The position numbers were made by a program, and so were the translations under genes. Shown here piece by piece: positions 11,103 through 21,866 of a stretch of DNA of 64,000 nt (the stretch's first letter is position 1; each line of letters starts with the position of its first letter). Origin of the DNA: Heracleum sosnowskyi (Eukaryota > Streptophyta > Magnoliopsida > Apiales > Apiaceae). The notes under the pieces were generated by a model. The model was not told the origin of the DNA. It did not search any database and saw nothing but the letters and a program-made list of their open reading frames with translations. The stretch is from NCBI GenBank assembly GCA_030848705.1, contig CM061237.1, positions 84,129,910-84,193,909 of the forward strand, written 5' to 3'.

Positions 11103-14100
11103 TCAATTAGAAAGATTTAACATCCCAAGTTCACCAACCAGCTTATTGAAAGTGGATTCATCAAGCGGTTTAGTAAAGATGTCTGCAATTTGATCCTTTG
11201 TGGGTACAAAGTGTAACTCCACAGTTCCATTCATGACATGCTCTCGAATAAAATGATACCTGATGTCGATGTGCTTCGTCCTCGAGTGTTGCACTGGGTT
11301 GTTTGAGATTGCTATGGCACTTGTTTTGTCGCAAAATATAGGAATCTTTGTCAACAGAAGTCCATAGTCACGGAGTTGGTTTCTCATCCACAATATCTGA
11401 GCACAACAGCTACCAGCAGCAATGTATTCAGCCTCAGCTGTTGATGTGGACACTGAATGCTGCTTCTTTCTATGCCAGGAAACCAATCTTCTTCCAAGAA
11501 ATTGACAGCTTCCTGAAGTACTCTTCCGATCAATCTTACAACCTGCAAAATCAGAGGCTGTGTATCCAATAAGATCAAATCCTGTATCTTTAGGGTACCA
11601 AATTCCAAGATTTGGGGTCCCCTTAAGATATCTAAATATTCGCTTAACAGCTATTAGATGAGATTCTTTAGGATCAGACTGAAATCTAGCACACAAGCAT
11701 GTTGCAAACATTATATCTGGTCTACTTGCAGTGAGATAAAGTAATGAGCCTATCATACCTCTGTAGCCTGTGATGTCAACCTTCTTACCAGTTTCATCCT
11801 TATCAAGCTTAGTGGCAGTTGGCATAGGAGTCTTTGCTGTAGATGAGTCTTCCATTTGATACTTCTTAAGAAGATCCTTGATGTACTTAGACTGACAAAT
11901 GAATATACCATCTTGTTTCTGGTATACTTGCAATTCAAGAAAGAATGACAATTCACCCATCATGCTCATTTCATAACGACTCTGCATTAACTTAGCAAAT
12001 CTCTTGCATAGATCATCATTAGTAGAACCAAATATTATGTCATCAACATATACTTGCACCAATATCAAATCATTTTTATGCTTTTTGACAAAGAGAGTTT
12101 TGTCTACAACACCTCTTGTAAAATCATTTTCAAGTAAGAATTCAGAGAGAGTGTCATACCATGTCCTTGGAGCTTGTTTGAGTCCATAGAGAGCTTTGAA
12201 TAGAAAGTACACAAAGTCTGCCAGTTTTGAATCCTCAAAACCTGGAGGTTGTTCCACATACACTTCTTCTTCTAACTCCCCGTTCAGAAAAGCACTCTTC
12301 ACATCCATTTGATATACCTTGTAATTGGAATGTGCAGCAAATGCCAGAAACATTCTGATGGCCTCAAGTCTTGCTACTGGTGCATAGGTTTCATCATAAT
12401 CTATACCCTCTTCTTGAGAGTAACCTTTAGCAACCAGTCTGGCTTTGTTTCTCGTTACAATGCCATCTTCGTCCAACTTATTTCTGAATACCCATCGTGT
12501 TCCAATAACAGATTTTCCCTTAGGCCTGGGTACCAGCTTCCAAACTTTCTGCCTTTCAAACTGATTGAGTTCTTCTTGCATAGCAATCACCCAATCTGGA
12601 TCATCTAGAGCATCTTCAACTTTCTTAGGTTCTGTTTCTGAAAGAAACCCAGAATAGTGACATTCATTTTGTGATGTTCTCCTAGTTCTCACTCTTGTGT
12701 CCGGATCACCAATGATCAAGTGAAAGGGATGATCTCTATTCCATACCCTTTGTCTTGGCAGATGCGATCTTGATGATTCTCCTTGTTCTAGATGTTGTGG
12801 AGTGTGACTAGTTGATCCTTCTCCTGCTCCCCCTGAGTTGTTGACGGTTTGATCTGTTGATTCTGAAGACTGACTAGTGGATCCTGTATGTTGAGGATTT
12901 CCACTTTGGTCACCACTAGGTCCAGAATCATTATCATTATGATTATTATTAATGACTGTAACAACTTCAGGTACTTCTTCATTGTCAGAGAGATCTCCTG
13001 ATAGATTTTCAAATACCAAGGATTCAGAGTTCTCTCCAGTTTGCAGGCCTGGTCTTTTAGTGTCGTCAAATGTTACATTAAAGCTTTCCAACACCTTCTT
13101 ATCTTCAATCACATATACCCTGAAAGCCTTAGATTCCAGAGAATAGCCCAGAAAAATGCCTTCATCTGCTTTGGCATCAAACTTGCCAAGATGTTCTCCA
13201 TCTTTAAGTACAAAGCACTTTGCACCAAACACATGAAAGTACTTCAGTGTTGGCTTCTTGTTGGCCATTAACTCATACGGAGTCTTTTCATGATCTTTGT
13301 TGATCAGGGTTCGATTCTGAGTGTAGCAAGCTGTATTCACTGCTTCAGCCCAAAAGTAAGTGGGAAGTTTTGATTCACTCAACATGGTCCTTGCTGCTTC
13401 AACCAAGGTCCTGTTCTTCCTTTCCACTACTCCATTCTGTTGAGGAGTTCTTGGTGCTGAAAACTGTCTTGATATTCCTTTCTCTGAGCAGAAATCATTT
13501 AGAACTGCATTCTTGAATTCAGTTCCATTGTCTGATCTGATTGTCCGCACAGGTAGCTTAGCTTCCACTTCTATCTTCTTGATGTGATCAATGATTAGGT
13601 GTGTTGCTTCATCCTTTGTTTGTATGAACAACACCCACGTGTACTTGGAGTAGTCGTCCACCATCACCAATGCATATCTGTTTCTTGAAAGTGACATAAC
13701 ATTAACTGGACCAAATAAATCCATATGAATCAGCTGTAATGGTTCAGTAATGCTTGTCATTCCTTTGCTTCCATGTGATGCTTTCTTCGACTTCCCCTTT
13801 TCACATGCTTCACATAGTCCCTCCTGATTGAATTCCATCAGGGGCAACCCTCTCACTAATTCTCTCTTTACCAAAGAGTTCATAGTTTTGAAGTTCAGAT
13901 GTGAGAGCTTCTTGTGCCATAGCCAACTTTGTTCTGAAGATGCCTTTGCATAGAAACATGTAACTTCTCCTTCACTGGTAGAACTTAAGTCAGCTATAAA
14001 CAAATTTCCTTTTCTCACTCCCAGTAGAGTAAGCTTCTCATCCTTCCTGTTGGTGATCAAGCACTTGTCCTTTCTGAAATCTACATTGTAGCCTTTATCA

Positions 14101-14348
14101 CAGAATTGACTGATACTTAGTAGATTGTGCTTTAATCCTTCAATAAGAGAGATGTTTTCAATGATGACATTTCCAGCTTTCAATTTACCATATCCCGTAG
14201 TGAATCCTTTGTTGTCATCTCCAAAGGTTACAATCGGGCCGGTCTTCTTAACCACCTCTGTAAGCAGGGACTCTTCACCTATCATGTGTCTAGAACAGCC
14301 ACTATCCAGAATCCACACAACCTTTGAGCTTTTAACCTTACCCTGCAA
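11103..14348 (-). CDS. pol: Element S pol polyprotein
   Basis: This is an intact 1081-aa copia pol with domains in the copia order. Protease: ILDSGCSRHM, about residue 13. GAG-pre-integrase zinc region: WLWHKKLSHLN...CEACEKGK. Integrase core triad: MDLFGPV about 211, RSDNGTEF about 273, NGVVERKNRT about 308. Reverse transcriptase: MDVKSAFLNG, YGLKQAPR, YVDDIIFGST about 767. RNase H is about 900-1040, with STAEAEYIAAGSCC and a C-terminal DIFTKPLDESTF. At the first RNase H Asp, B reads GYSDADFAG but S reads GYTASDFAG, so one acidic residue is changed. The frame starts at a TTG immediately after a TGA and is two nucleotides off gag, so expression needs something other than a simple shift before the gag stop. 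Confidence 0.92.
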   Translation of the reverse strand: MQGKVKSSKVVWILDSGCSRHMIGEESLLTEVVKKTGPIVTFGDDNKGFTTGYGKLKAGNVIIENISLIEGLKHNLLSISQFCDKGYNVDFRKDKCLITNRKDEKLTLLGVRKGNLFIADLSSTSEGEVTCFYAKASSEQSWLWHKKLSHLNFKTMNSLVKRELVRGLPLMEFNQEGLCEACEKGKSKKASHGSKGMTSITEPLQLIHMDLFGPVNVMSLSRNRYALVMVDDYSKYTWVLFIQTKDEATHLIIDHIKKIEVEAKLPVRTIRSDNGTEFKNAVLNDFCSEKGISRQFSAPRTPQQNGVVERKNRTLVEAARTMLSESKLPTYFWAEAVNTACYTQNRTLINKDHEKTPYELMANKKPTLKYFHVFGAKCFVLKDGEHLGKFDAKADEGIFLGYSLESKAFRVYVIEDKKVLESFNVTFDDTKRPGLQTGENSESLVFENLSGDLSDNEEVPEVVTVINNNHNDNDSGPSGDQSGNPQHTGSTSQSSESTDQTVNNSGGAGEGSTSHTPQHLEQGESSRSHLPRQRVWNRDHPFHLIIGDPDTRVRTRRTSQNECHYSGFLSETEPKKVEDALDDPDWVIAMQEELNQFERQKVWKLVPRPKGKSVIGTRWVFRNKLDEDGIVTRNKARLVAKGYSQEEGIDYDETYAPVARLEAIRMFLAFAAHSNYKVYQMDVKSAFLNGELEEEVYVEQPPGFEDSKLADFVYFLFKALYGLKQAPRTWYDTLSEFLLENDFTRGVVDKTLFVKKHKNDLILVQVYVDDIIFGSTNDDLCKRFAKLMQSRYEMSMMGELSFFLELQVYQKQDGIFICQSKYIKDLLKKYQMEDSSTAKTPMPTATKLDKDETGKKVDITGYRGMIGSLLYLTASRPDIMFATCLCARFQSDPKESHLIAVKRIFRYLKGTPNLGIWYPKDTGFDLIGYTASDFAGCKIDRKSTSGSCQFLGRRLVSWHRKKQHSVSTSTAEAEYIAAGSCCAQILWMRNQLRDYGLLLTKIPIFCDKTSAIAISNNPVQHSRTKHIDIRYHFIREHVMNGTVELHFVPTKDQIADIFTKPLDESTFNKLVGELGMLNLSN

Positions 14349-14359
14349 TCACAGATTGA

Positions 14360-16768
14360 TTAAGCGGACTTTGGTACCCAAAATTGTTTGGGTCCTGAAG
14401 GTTTAGATGATTTAACAGGAGTAACATTCAATTTAGTCTTACCCTGTTTGATATTCATAGTATCTGTGGATTTAACATTACTAGAGCTATTGCTACTATC
14501 AGACATCAACTTAAAATAAGCATGCATGATGTTGTACTTACATAGCAAACACTCTTTCTTTCCACAGGGCTCATGATTATCAGGCATGTCAGACATGTTA
14601 TGCATTTCAGAAGCATTAGCAGTTTCTACTTTAACCTTTTTACATGCATGTGTAAGGTGTCCAGCAGAATTACAAATAGAACACAACTTCCTAGATGCAA
14701 TGGGAGAAGATGGAACCAATTCCTGATTAACAGTCTTCTTCCTCCCATTCCTGTTCTTTTTAACATTACTAGCTAAGGAACCTACTTCAGTTTTAGGTAA
14801 ATCAGGTTTAGGTAATACATTCTTTACTGATTTCCTAGGTAACTTAGTCTTTACCTCTTTTTCCTTCAATAAATCCTCCTCAAGCAATTCTTGTGCTATG
14901 AAAAGATCATCCTCATAAAAGAGAGGTGGAAACGGCTTAACAAAAACTGGACAATCAACATTCTTAAGAACATGTGGAGTATTCCTTTTGACAACTGAAG
15001 GTGTCACAGGGAATTCCACAATCTTCTTACCAGCTTTCTTGTTATAGTCAAATCCTATAGCAGTTTTATTCTCTACGGCCTGAGTATCAATGATTTCCTT
15101 AGCCACTAGAGCGGAATTCTTAAAAGCATTCAGCTTCAAATCTAGATCTGAAATCTGCTTCCTGAGGATAGTCTCTATCTCATCATTACACTTGACCTTG
15201 TTCTCTAAGTACACATTCTTTTGCTTAAGATCTTCTAATGTTACAGCTACAAGCTCTAGTTCTTCATTTTTAGATTCTAGCCTTTTAATCTTAAGAACTA
15301 GTTTAGCATTTTCCATTTCAGATGCTAGCATGCTCGTGTGTACATTAAACAATTCTACACTAAGATCTTGCACAGTTTTCTTGTACTCAGAATTAGACAT
15401 ATCAATTGTAGTTAAGATAGGTACCTGAGATGATTGAGGTGATTCCTCTGAAGAGTCAGCCATTAGAGCAACATTTACATATTCCTCCTCTTCATCCGAA
15501 TCAGTATCATCCCAGTGCTTTCCCTCTGCTATGTAAGCCTTCTCTTTCTGCTTTCCAGAGAATGCCTCCAACTGCTGTTTAAGCTTGGCATTCTCCTTCT
15601 TCAACTCATCATAAGAATCCTTCTTTCCATAGACATCTTTCATGTCTCTTGCTTGACGAGGCTTCCGGCATTCAGTGGCGAAATGCCCTAACTCATTGCA
15701 GTTATAGCATCTTGATTTGCTTCTATCAATCATGCCAGTCTTGTAGCCTCCCTTAAAGCCTGTACTAGGTGTATAATTGCTCTTCTGGAATCTGTTGGTT
15801 GAGCCCTTGAACTTGTACTTAGGGTTTCTCTTGAAACGAATATGACTAAACTTTGCAGCTAAGTACGCCATGGTTTTGTCTTCCATTTGCTCAAGCTCTT
15901 CTAGGGTGTAGTAATCACTTTCATCAACACCCAGATTCACAGAATCCATTTCTGCTTCTATTATCACCTCCTTTCCAGCTCTAGGGGTTTGAACCTGAAT
16001 CTCAGAAGTTATTGGTTCATCCACTACAAGTGCTGCTGATCTCACAAGTGCATTGTGCTTGCTGTCCACTGTCCCTGATCCGTAGATTATCACCCTTTGT
16101 TCCTGTTCCATCTCATAGGTCTTCAACTTGCCATAGATCATCTCTAATGACATCTTTGTGAAGTCAATTCTTTCCCTAATGGATGATGACTTGTGTTCTA
16201 CATGATGGGGCAGCGTCATCATGAACTTCCTGTTCGATTCTCTCAGTGGATAGGTCTTTCCTTTCATTGCCAATTCATTGAGGAGCTTAGTATACTTCTC
16301 AAAGACCTGAGTTATACTTTCTCCTGGCAGGGACCTAAACGCTTCATATTGAGAAGTCAGAATGTCCAATCTGTTTTCCTGAACGTCTTCAGTTCCTTCC
16401 ATTATTAGGTTAATGGTATCCCACATATGTTTCCCGCTTGTACAGTTCATCAACTGATAGCTCATTTCCTTGTCCGCGGAGTCCGCCAATATCAACATTA
16501 AACCGGTGTCCAATCGAATCAGTTCTTTGTCAGAATCTGTAAATTCACTTATATCCTTAGGTTGGGTGCCTGAAGGAATCCTGCTACCATCAGGAGCTGT
16601 AGATTCACTAACTGGTTTCATTGGTACAAACGGTCCGTTTTCTAATATGCCAATATACAACGGATTAGATGCCTTGATAAATAACAGTATCTTCATCTTC
16701 CACAAACCGAAATCATCTCTAGTAAACGGGGGAACTTTAATACCAGCGGTTGTCTTTGGAGCACTCAT
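14360..16768 (-). CDS. gag: Element S gag
   Basis: This is a large copia gag. I place the start at the ATG at 16768 (MSAPKTTAG); the frame is open six codons further but without ATG. A copia gag core (UBN2/DUF4219-like) lies at about residues 20-235. Two CCHC knuckles, CYNCNELGHFATEC (about 353) and CSICNSAGHLTHAC (about 694), are well separated, with long coiled-coil-like segments around 385-415 and 470-560 between them. A third Cys cluster (CGKKECLLC) follows. It ends in FWVPKSA-stop, as A's gag does. No break was seen. The role is capsid assembly and RNA packaging. Confidence 0.9.
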   Translation of the reverse strand: MSAPKTTAGIKVPPFTRDDFGLWKMKILLFIKASNPLYIGILENGPFVPMKPVSESTAPDGSRIPSGTQPKDISEFTDSDKELIRLDTGLMLILADSADKEMSYQLMNCTSGKHMWDTINLIMEGTEDVQENRLDILTSQYEAFRSLPGESITQVFEKYTKLLNELAMKGKTYPLRESNRKFMMTLPHHVEHKSSSIRERIDFTKMSLEMIYGKLKTYEMEQEQRVIIYGSGTVDSKHNALVRSAALVVDEPITSEIQVQTPRAGKEVIIEAEMDSVNLGVDESDYYTLEELEQMEDKTMAYLAAKFSHIRFKRNPKYKFKGSTNRFQKSNYTPSTGFKGGYKTGMIDRSKSRCYNCNELGHFATECRKPRQARDMKDVYGKKDSYDELKKENAKLKQQLEAFSGKQKEKAYIAEGKHWDDTDSDEEEEYVNVALMADSSEESPQSSQVPILTTIDMSNSEYKKTVQDLSVELFNVHTSMLASEMENAKLVLKIKRLESKNEELELVAVTLEDLKQKNVYLENKVKCNDEIETILRKQISDLDLKLNAFKNSALVAKEIIDTQAVENKTAIGFDYNKKAGKKIVEFPVTPSVVKRNTPHVLKNVDCPVFVKPFPPLFYEDDLFIAQELLEEDLLKEKEVKTKLPRKSVKNVLPKPDLPKTEVGSLASNVKKNRNGRKKTVNQELVPSSPIASRKLCSICNSAGHLTHACKKVKVETANASEMHNMSDMPDNHEPCGKKECLLCKYNIMHAYFKLMSDSSNSSSNVKSTDTMNIKQGKTKLNVTPVKSSKPSGPKQFWVPKSA

Positions 16769-16914
16769 GGTTTCTGAAAATTTCAAATTGTTTAAAATTC
16801 AAGAAATTCCAATTAAATGAAAAATTTTGAAAGTTAAAAAATTTGCTTCGTATTTTCACGCTACGTTTGATTTTGGTCTCATTCACCGGATCTGATTTGT
16901 ATATCAATCAAGTA
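16769..16914 (-). other. Element S leader between PBS and gag
   Basis: This is a short untranslated stretch between the primer-binding site and the gag ATG. No other feature was seen in it. Confidence 0.6.
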
Positions 16915-16926
16915 GCTCTGATACCA
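16915..16926 (-). other. Element S primer-binding site
   Basis: The minus-strand TGGTATCAGAGC lies two bases inside the 5' LTR. It is the standard plant retrotransposon site complementary to the 3' end of initiator tRNA-Met. Confidence 0.93.
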
Positions 16927-16928
16927 AT

Positions 16929-18060
16929 TGTTAGGTCCAAAGTATCGTAGAAGGGGGGGTTGAATACGATACTCACAAATAATTTAATTTCGTTCGCGGA
17001 TTAATCTTTCAGTTCTATAACGAAATCAAACACACCAAACCAAATCAAGTTTCGGGGAATATATCTTTTTATAAATATAAACCTCGAGGGGTGCTACAAT
17101 TTCTAATCCGTAGATTAGCGTCAATGAGTTTAAGGTTACACAAATACAAAACAATGATCAAGTTCTGAGCACTATTAATTTCTCTGATAATTTTCTCCGG
17201 CTCTTCTCTCTCTCAGTAATGTCTCTGTGTTAGAATCCTTAACTGAAGAAGACACATTCTTCACTCTGTATTAACTGCAGACTTTGGTTTGAAAAACCAT
17301 CGAACCAAACTTGTAGAAACAATCCTGGCCGTTGGATCTTCTTCAACTTGAAAAACAAAGAATACTTTCCACCTGCTCCCAATTAAAAAACCATCGAATG
17401 GTTTAAGAAACCATCGAATGAAACAAATCATTTTACCATTCGATAGTTTTTAAAACAAAACTATCGAATGCTAAATTGATTTACTTGTTTTTAATTCAAT
17501 CACCTTAAACTCTCATTCGATAGTTTTCTTAAAAGAAAAACTATCGAATTGATTTACTTGTCATTTGTCCTTTAGTAATAACTCCTGAGCTCCCGGGTGT
17601 TTAAGTAATGGACTGTATCAATTTGTTTTGAGACGATAAAACAACTTGATCTTTTCAGTGCCGTCACCTAGTGCAACTGGTCTGGTTCACAGATGAATAA
17701 CACTTGATCAATTCTTATTTTATGTCTTCAATATAGTGCTGCTGATAAGTCCTTTGTCTTTCTGGTTGCTTCGTTTAAATCACTGGAATCCCGTGGTACT
17801 TAACCCTAAATCATTCACATACTTCTGTCGTCTTGAAAGTCTTGTTTCTTTTGCTGTCACTGAGGCTTGAACATTTTCATGAACTTCTTTCCGTGACCTG
17901 TTTACAGACTTCAAGAATACATAACGTATTTTGATTTTTTGTGTTTACCTTTTCTTCTTTGATTCTGGATTCCTGTGCTTCTATTAATACTATTGCATGT
18001 CTTGTCCTTTGTTGAGTTGTAGTTATCTCTTTTACATCTTATGTTACATTATGCTTTACA
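16929..18060 (-). repeat. Element S 5' LTR
   Basis: This 1132-bp LTR is paired with 4502-5632. The differences seen are one base inserted at agtatcgtag, a substitution in one motif copy (aactatcg against aacaatcg near 17550), and three more near 17628, 17824 and 18001. It is followed by the target duplication aacaa. Confidence 0.95.
17065..17073 (-). promoter_or_regulatory. Possible TATA box in the S 5' LTR
   Basis: The minus-strand TATAAAAAG follows a purine-rich stretch in the downstream part of the LTR; the copy in the 3' LTR is at 4637-4645. Position and sequence fit a core promoter, but AT-rich DNA gives chance matches, so this is tentative. Confidence 0.35.
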
Positions 18061-18087
18061 AACAATCATCAGCAATTATATCTAACA
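18061..18087 (-). repeat. Element B 3' LTR, right remnant
   Basis: The first five bases duplicate the S target (aacaa). The rest, tcatcagc...tctaaca, is the LTR end next to the internal region. It matches the corresponding end of the C LTR at about 27998-28019. Confidence 0.88.
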
Positions 18088-18098
18088 ATCTCCCCCAA
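18088..18098 (-). other. Element B polypurine tract
   Basis: The minus-strand TTGGGGGAGAT abuts the LTR. It is identical in C (28020-28030) and nearly so in S. The 135 bp between it and ORF3 is plain AT-rich DNA. Confidence 0.85.
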
Positions 18099-18233
18099 CT
18101 TGTGCATAACAAAAATGTACAAGTTTAAAAGATAATTGATGATGTCAAAACATATAACAAATGCAGTGTTTATAACATAACAGAGTTTAACTTTTACTTA
18201 GAACAGAAATCTTTAAAAACTTACAGACAGTCT

Positions 18234-21200
18234 TTACTTAATTTCCTCAATGTCAGGCACTGTCTTGAGATAATCTGTTAGAAGTCTTCTTTCAGCTCTT
18301 TCTAGTTCAGCAGTCATAATCTCTTTCAGCTCCTTAAGTTCTGGGTCTTTTTCACCAGTCTGATATATGGCAGCCCTCAGAGAATATATGCTGTTTCTAT
18401 TCATCTCATTCCCTAGCCTGATATAGCAAGACTTGTCTGATTCCAAATTGAATTCCAAAACTTTAATACGAAGTGCTGTTCTGAATCTAGCACTGTTTCT
18501 CTTCATTTCTACCAGATTTCCATGGTAATCTCTGTACTTAGGAATATATGCACTTGAAATTTTGGCTCCACACAAAACTTTAGACTTCATCATTCTCTCT
18601 CTTAAAACTTGAGCAGCATTGTGAGTACTTTGATTTTTCACTTTTAGCAGATATAAAACATACTCCAGCTCTTCCCATAGTTTTATATGAATGTCAGCTT
18701 CTCCAACTCTATAAACTCTTCCATCAGCCATAAAATATAACAGAAACTCTTTTTTGATTCCTCTGTGATAGATCATCTGAACAGACTCTAACTTGTCAAG
18801 GCTTTCTTGAGTTACCCCAACACCAGGTTCTGCCAGAGATGTATGATCTAAAGGACTGTTATTTATTCTTCTCTCTCTATGTGATCCCAAACCAGATCTA
18901 TCATAGGATTCCTTTCCTAACACAGTTCTGCTTTGTAGAATGTTCACATTTTCTGGCTTCAGAGTTTCATCTTTATATGGTCTTCGAAAAGTACCTTGGA
19001 GTTGTGGAGATATCAATTGAGTTTGTACAACTTGAGCAGTGTCAGAGGTTGTCACAACTTTAACAGAATCATCAACTTGAGCCTTGTCAGAGGTTGAATG
19101 ATTTAGAACAGATTCAACTTGAGCAATGTCAGAGGTTGAATGATATTTCTTGGTCACTGTATCTTCTATCATCTTTCCTTTGCCCTTACCAGAAACAGTA
19201 TCTGTTGGCCTCCTTGAGTATTGTATACTCTGTTGAGAATTTTCTTTGATAGAGATACCCAATTCTTTCTTCCTTGGAACTTTTACAGCTTTCTTCTTGT
19301 ATTTACCAGAAGCAACTTTCTTTCTATGCTCTTCAGATAGCATATTCAATTCAACTTCCATATCCTCAACTGTAGCTTCACCACCATGCTCTTCTAAAAA
19401 CAGCTGAGCTGCAATCTCTTCATCTGTAGTTGGTTGAGAAGAAACCAATAGACTTTTAGCTTTTGAACTAGATTGAGCTTCAGTGTTTGCTCTTTCAGAG
19501 TTTGTCAGATTTCGAGCAGAGTTTGACCTAAGTCTCCATTGCTCTTGAATAATTTTTGACCTTCTCTCTGATTCCTTGCTTCCACCATCTGTTGCATCAT
19601 CCCTCCGTCTCAGAGTATGAGTCCTTTTGCATTTGTCTTTAGGAACTCTCTCCCCCTTTTTGACATCATCAGGAATGAGCACTGATGTCAGCAATTCCAA
19701 AGATGCAGCAATTGAATCAATCTTTGTAGACATTTCAGTATGATTCTCTTCAATTTTACTTAATCTATTCTTCATGGCATCTTGTTCTCTGGATAAGAAA
19801 ATTTTCTCATGCTTCAAAGTTAGCTCCCTTGCAGTCACATCATTCCTCAACCCAGTAACTTCTTTCTGAGTTTCATCAAAACGATTGTGAAGAGATTTCA
19901 CTTGAACAATTGTAGCTTGAAAATTTGCAAGAAGCTCAGGATTAACAATAGTAGAGGCAAACTTTTTTACAAGATCAGCTGCCCTTTGTGAAGTGAAGAT
20001 ACAATCATGATTTGACCAATTTGCATAATACATGTCCTGAAAATGTGCTTCAGTAGCATGTTGATTTTCTTTGAAAGACTCTGCAGTAGGATCCCTTAGA
20101 AAAGGTATTGATTCATTGTCATCAGAGTCTGCAAGATCAGAATTTACAGAAGTGTGATCATTATTTTCAGAAACAACTATGTCTTCATCAACATTTGCTG
20201 CTAGAGGCTCTGCAGCTTCTTCAACTACATTCTCAGCAGTAGCTTCAATATTTGACTGTGCAGCTTCATCATGAATATGCTCTGCAACAGCTTCATTCCT
20301 CTCAGAGTTTACGTCCTCAGCAACTTTTTCTTCTTCTAGAACAACATGTGAAACAGAGTTTGCAACACGAATATTTTCTTCAAGAGTCTCTGCTGTAGCT
20401 TCAGCCATCTTCTCAACTTCAACAATCTTCTCAGATGAGACAGATTTTGCTTCCTGATCAACCTCTTCACCCAATTCAGGAAATTGATTGGTGACAGAGA
20501 GAATCTCTGTTTGAGTTGCCATAGACTCTTCAATTACCAGAGTGGCTTGATCAACTGCCACATCCTCAGTGTCACAAACACTGATAGCAGGATGTGCTTC
20601 AATATCCATGTCCATAGGATCAACAAAATGATCAGCATCAGCATTTGCAGCATCATTGTCTTCAAAATTGACATCAGCATTTGCTCAATATTTACATCAG
20701 CCTCCTGAATTACAACATCAGGAGCTACATTCTGTTCAGCTTCAGGAACAGCTGTAGGAACAACCTCAGGAACAGCTTCAGTGTCTAACTCATCAAAAAG
20801 ATAGTTAGATATCAACCTTCTTCTTCTCCGAGTCAGAGTTTCAGTATCATCCTCATCATCAGAACGAGGTCTCTTTGCTCTCCTTTTCTTAGAAGGTCCA
20901 ACAGAGTTTGGCACAAAAATTTTAGATACCCCAACCTCAGTAGCTGGCTTAACAGACTTTGCTGGTTTAATAACCCTGTGTTTGACTCTGCCAATTTTCT
21001 GGATTGGGTGTGATGTGGATGAAGCAACTTCAGTATTTAATGGTTCTGGTTGTGATTCTGCTTGGATAGAATCATCCAAAAACTGTTGCACTAATGTAGG
21101 CAGTAAAAGATCACCTACATTACCCTTCTTAACATCCTTATTCACAAGATCAGAGAATATACGTTTGTGTAATTTAAAACAAGGAATACCATCTTCATCA

Positions 21201-21866
21201 AGAATGTCTACCCCACTAACACAAGCAGAAAGTAAAAGCTGACAGAATCTAGCAAAGTAAACAACTCTCCTATTTTCAGTCATCTTTTCACCCATATTAA
21301 TAAGAACTAGTCTACCAAAATCAAAATGAGTACCATAGATAAGAGAATACCCAATTTGTAGACTTTCAGTGGGGATTGCATCCCAGTTAGTGCACTTCTT
21401 CCCGAACGTTCTTGTTATACAATCGAAGAAAAAGCTCCACTCTTTTCTCAAGAACGGTCGCTTCAACTGACCTATCTTAGTCAAAGATCCACCATATCCT
21501 ATTTCCCTCATCATCCTTAGCAAATCAGCATCACCAACAACAATGGTGTAAGCAGAATGTTCATCAAAGCCCATCGCAGCACGAACTATACCAGGAGTAA
21601 TAACATACTCTGTTTCCTGAAACTCAAACACAATGGATGGTGTTCCAGAATCACCACCATCATCATAGACACCAGTTTCCCAGAAGCTTTTGATTTGTGA
21701 CACAGAAAGCTTCTGTGGTTCTACAAGAGCACGCCCAATGGGGGGATTGGGCAAGAAAGTTTTGCATCAGATGAAACGCCTCCGGTGTGTTCTCATTAAT
21801 CAAAGGAGCAGCATAGTTATTTGGAACAAATTCAAGCCCAGAAGAGACAAAAGCAGTAGAAGCCAT
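18234..21866 (-). pseudogene. Element B ORF3, envelope-like, two frameshifts
   Basis: This is the Sirevirus-type third ORF, read from ATG 21866 (MASTAFVSSG). The frame shifts near 21740, at a run of six G, and again near 20685, in a repetitive NADVN-like stretch; each part is otherwise open. The N-terminal portion (to about residue 210) is a globular domain comparable to the start of S ORF3. Next is a Lys/Arg-rich stretch (KKRRAKRPRSDDED, nuclear-localisation-like), then a very acidic Val/Glu/Ala-rich region. The rest has coiled-coil-like helices and a conserved C-terminal domain from about 18,850 leftwards (SLAEPGVGV...PDIEEIK), nearly the same in C. Many in-frame copies of the B motif tcagagttt occur. 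The frameshifts make it a probable pseudogene. Confidence 0.8.

Larger units (their letters stand above)
4502..18060 (-). mobile_element. Element S: complete Sirevirus-like Ty1/copia with ORF3
   Basis: This is a full-length 13,559-bp element on the minus strand. LTRs lie at 4502-5632 and 16929-18060 and run TG...CA. The target duplication aacaa is at 4497-4501 and 18061-18065. The PBS is at 16915-16926 and the PPT at 5633-5642. By eye the LTRs differ by four substitutions and one single-base indel in about 1.13 kb, so the insertion is recent. It carries gag (808 codons from the first open codon), pol (1081) and a third ORF (1263), all uninterrupted. Spliced out, the flanks rejoin into a continuous B LTR that matches the C LTR, which confirms the boundaries. 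Confidence 0.95.
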
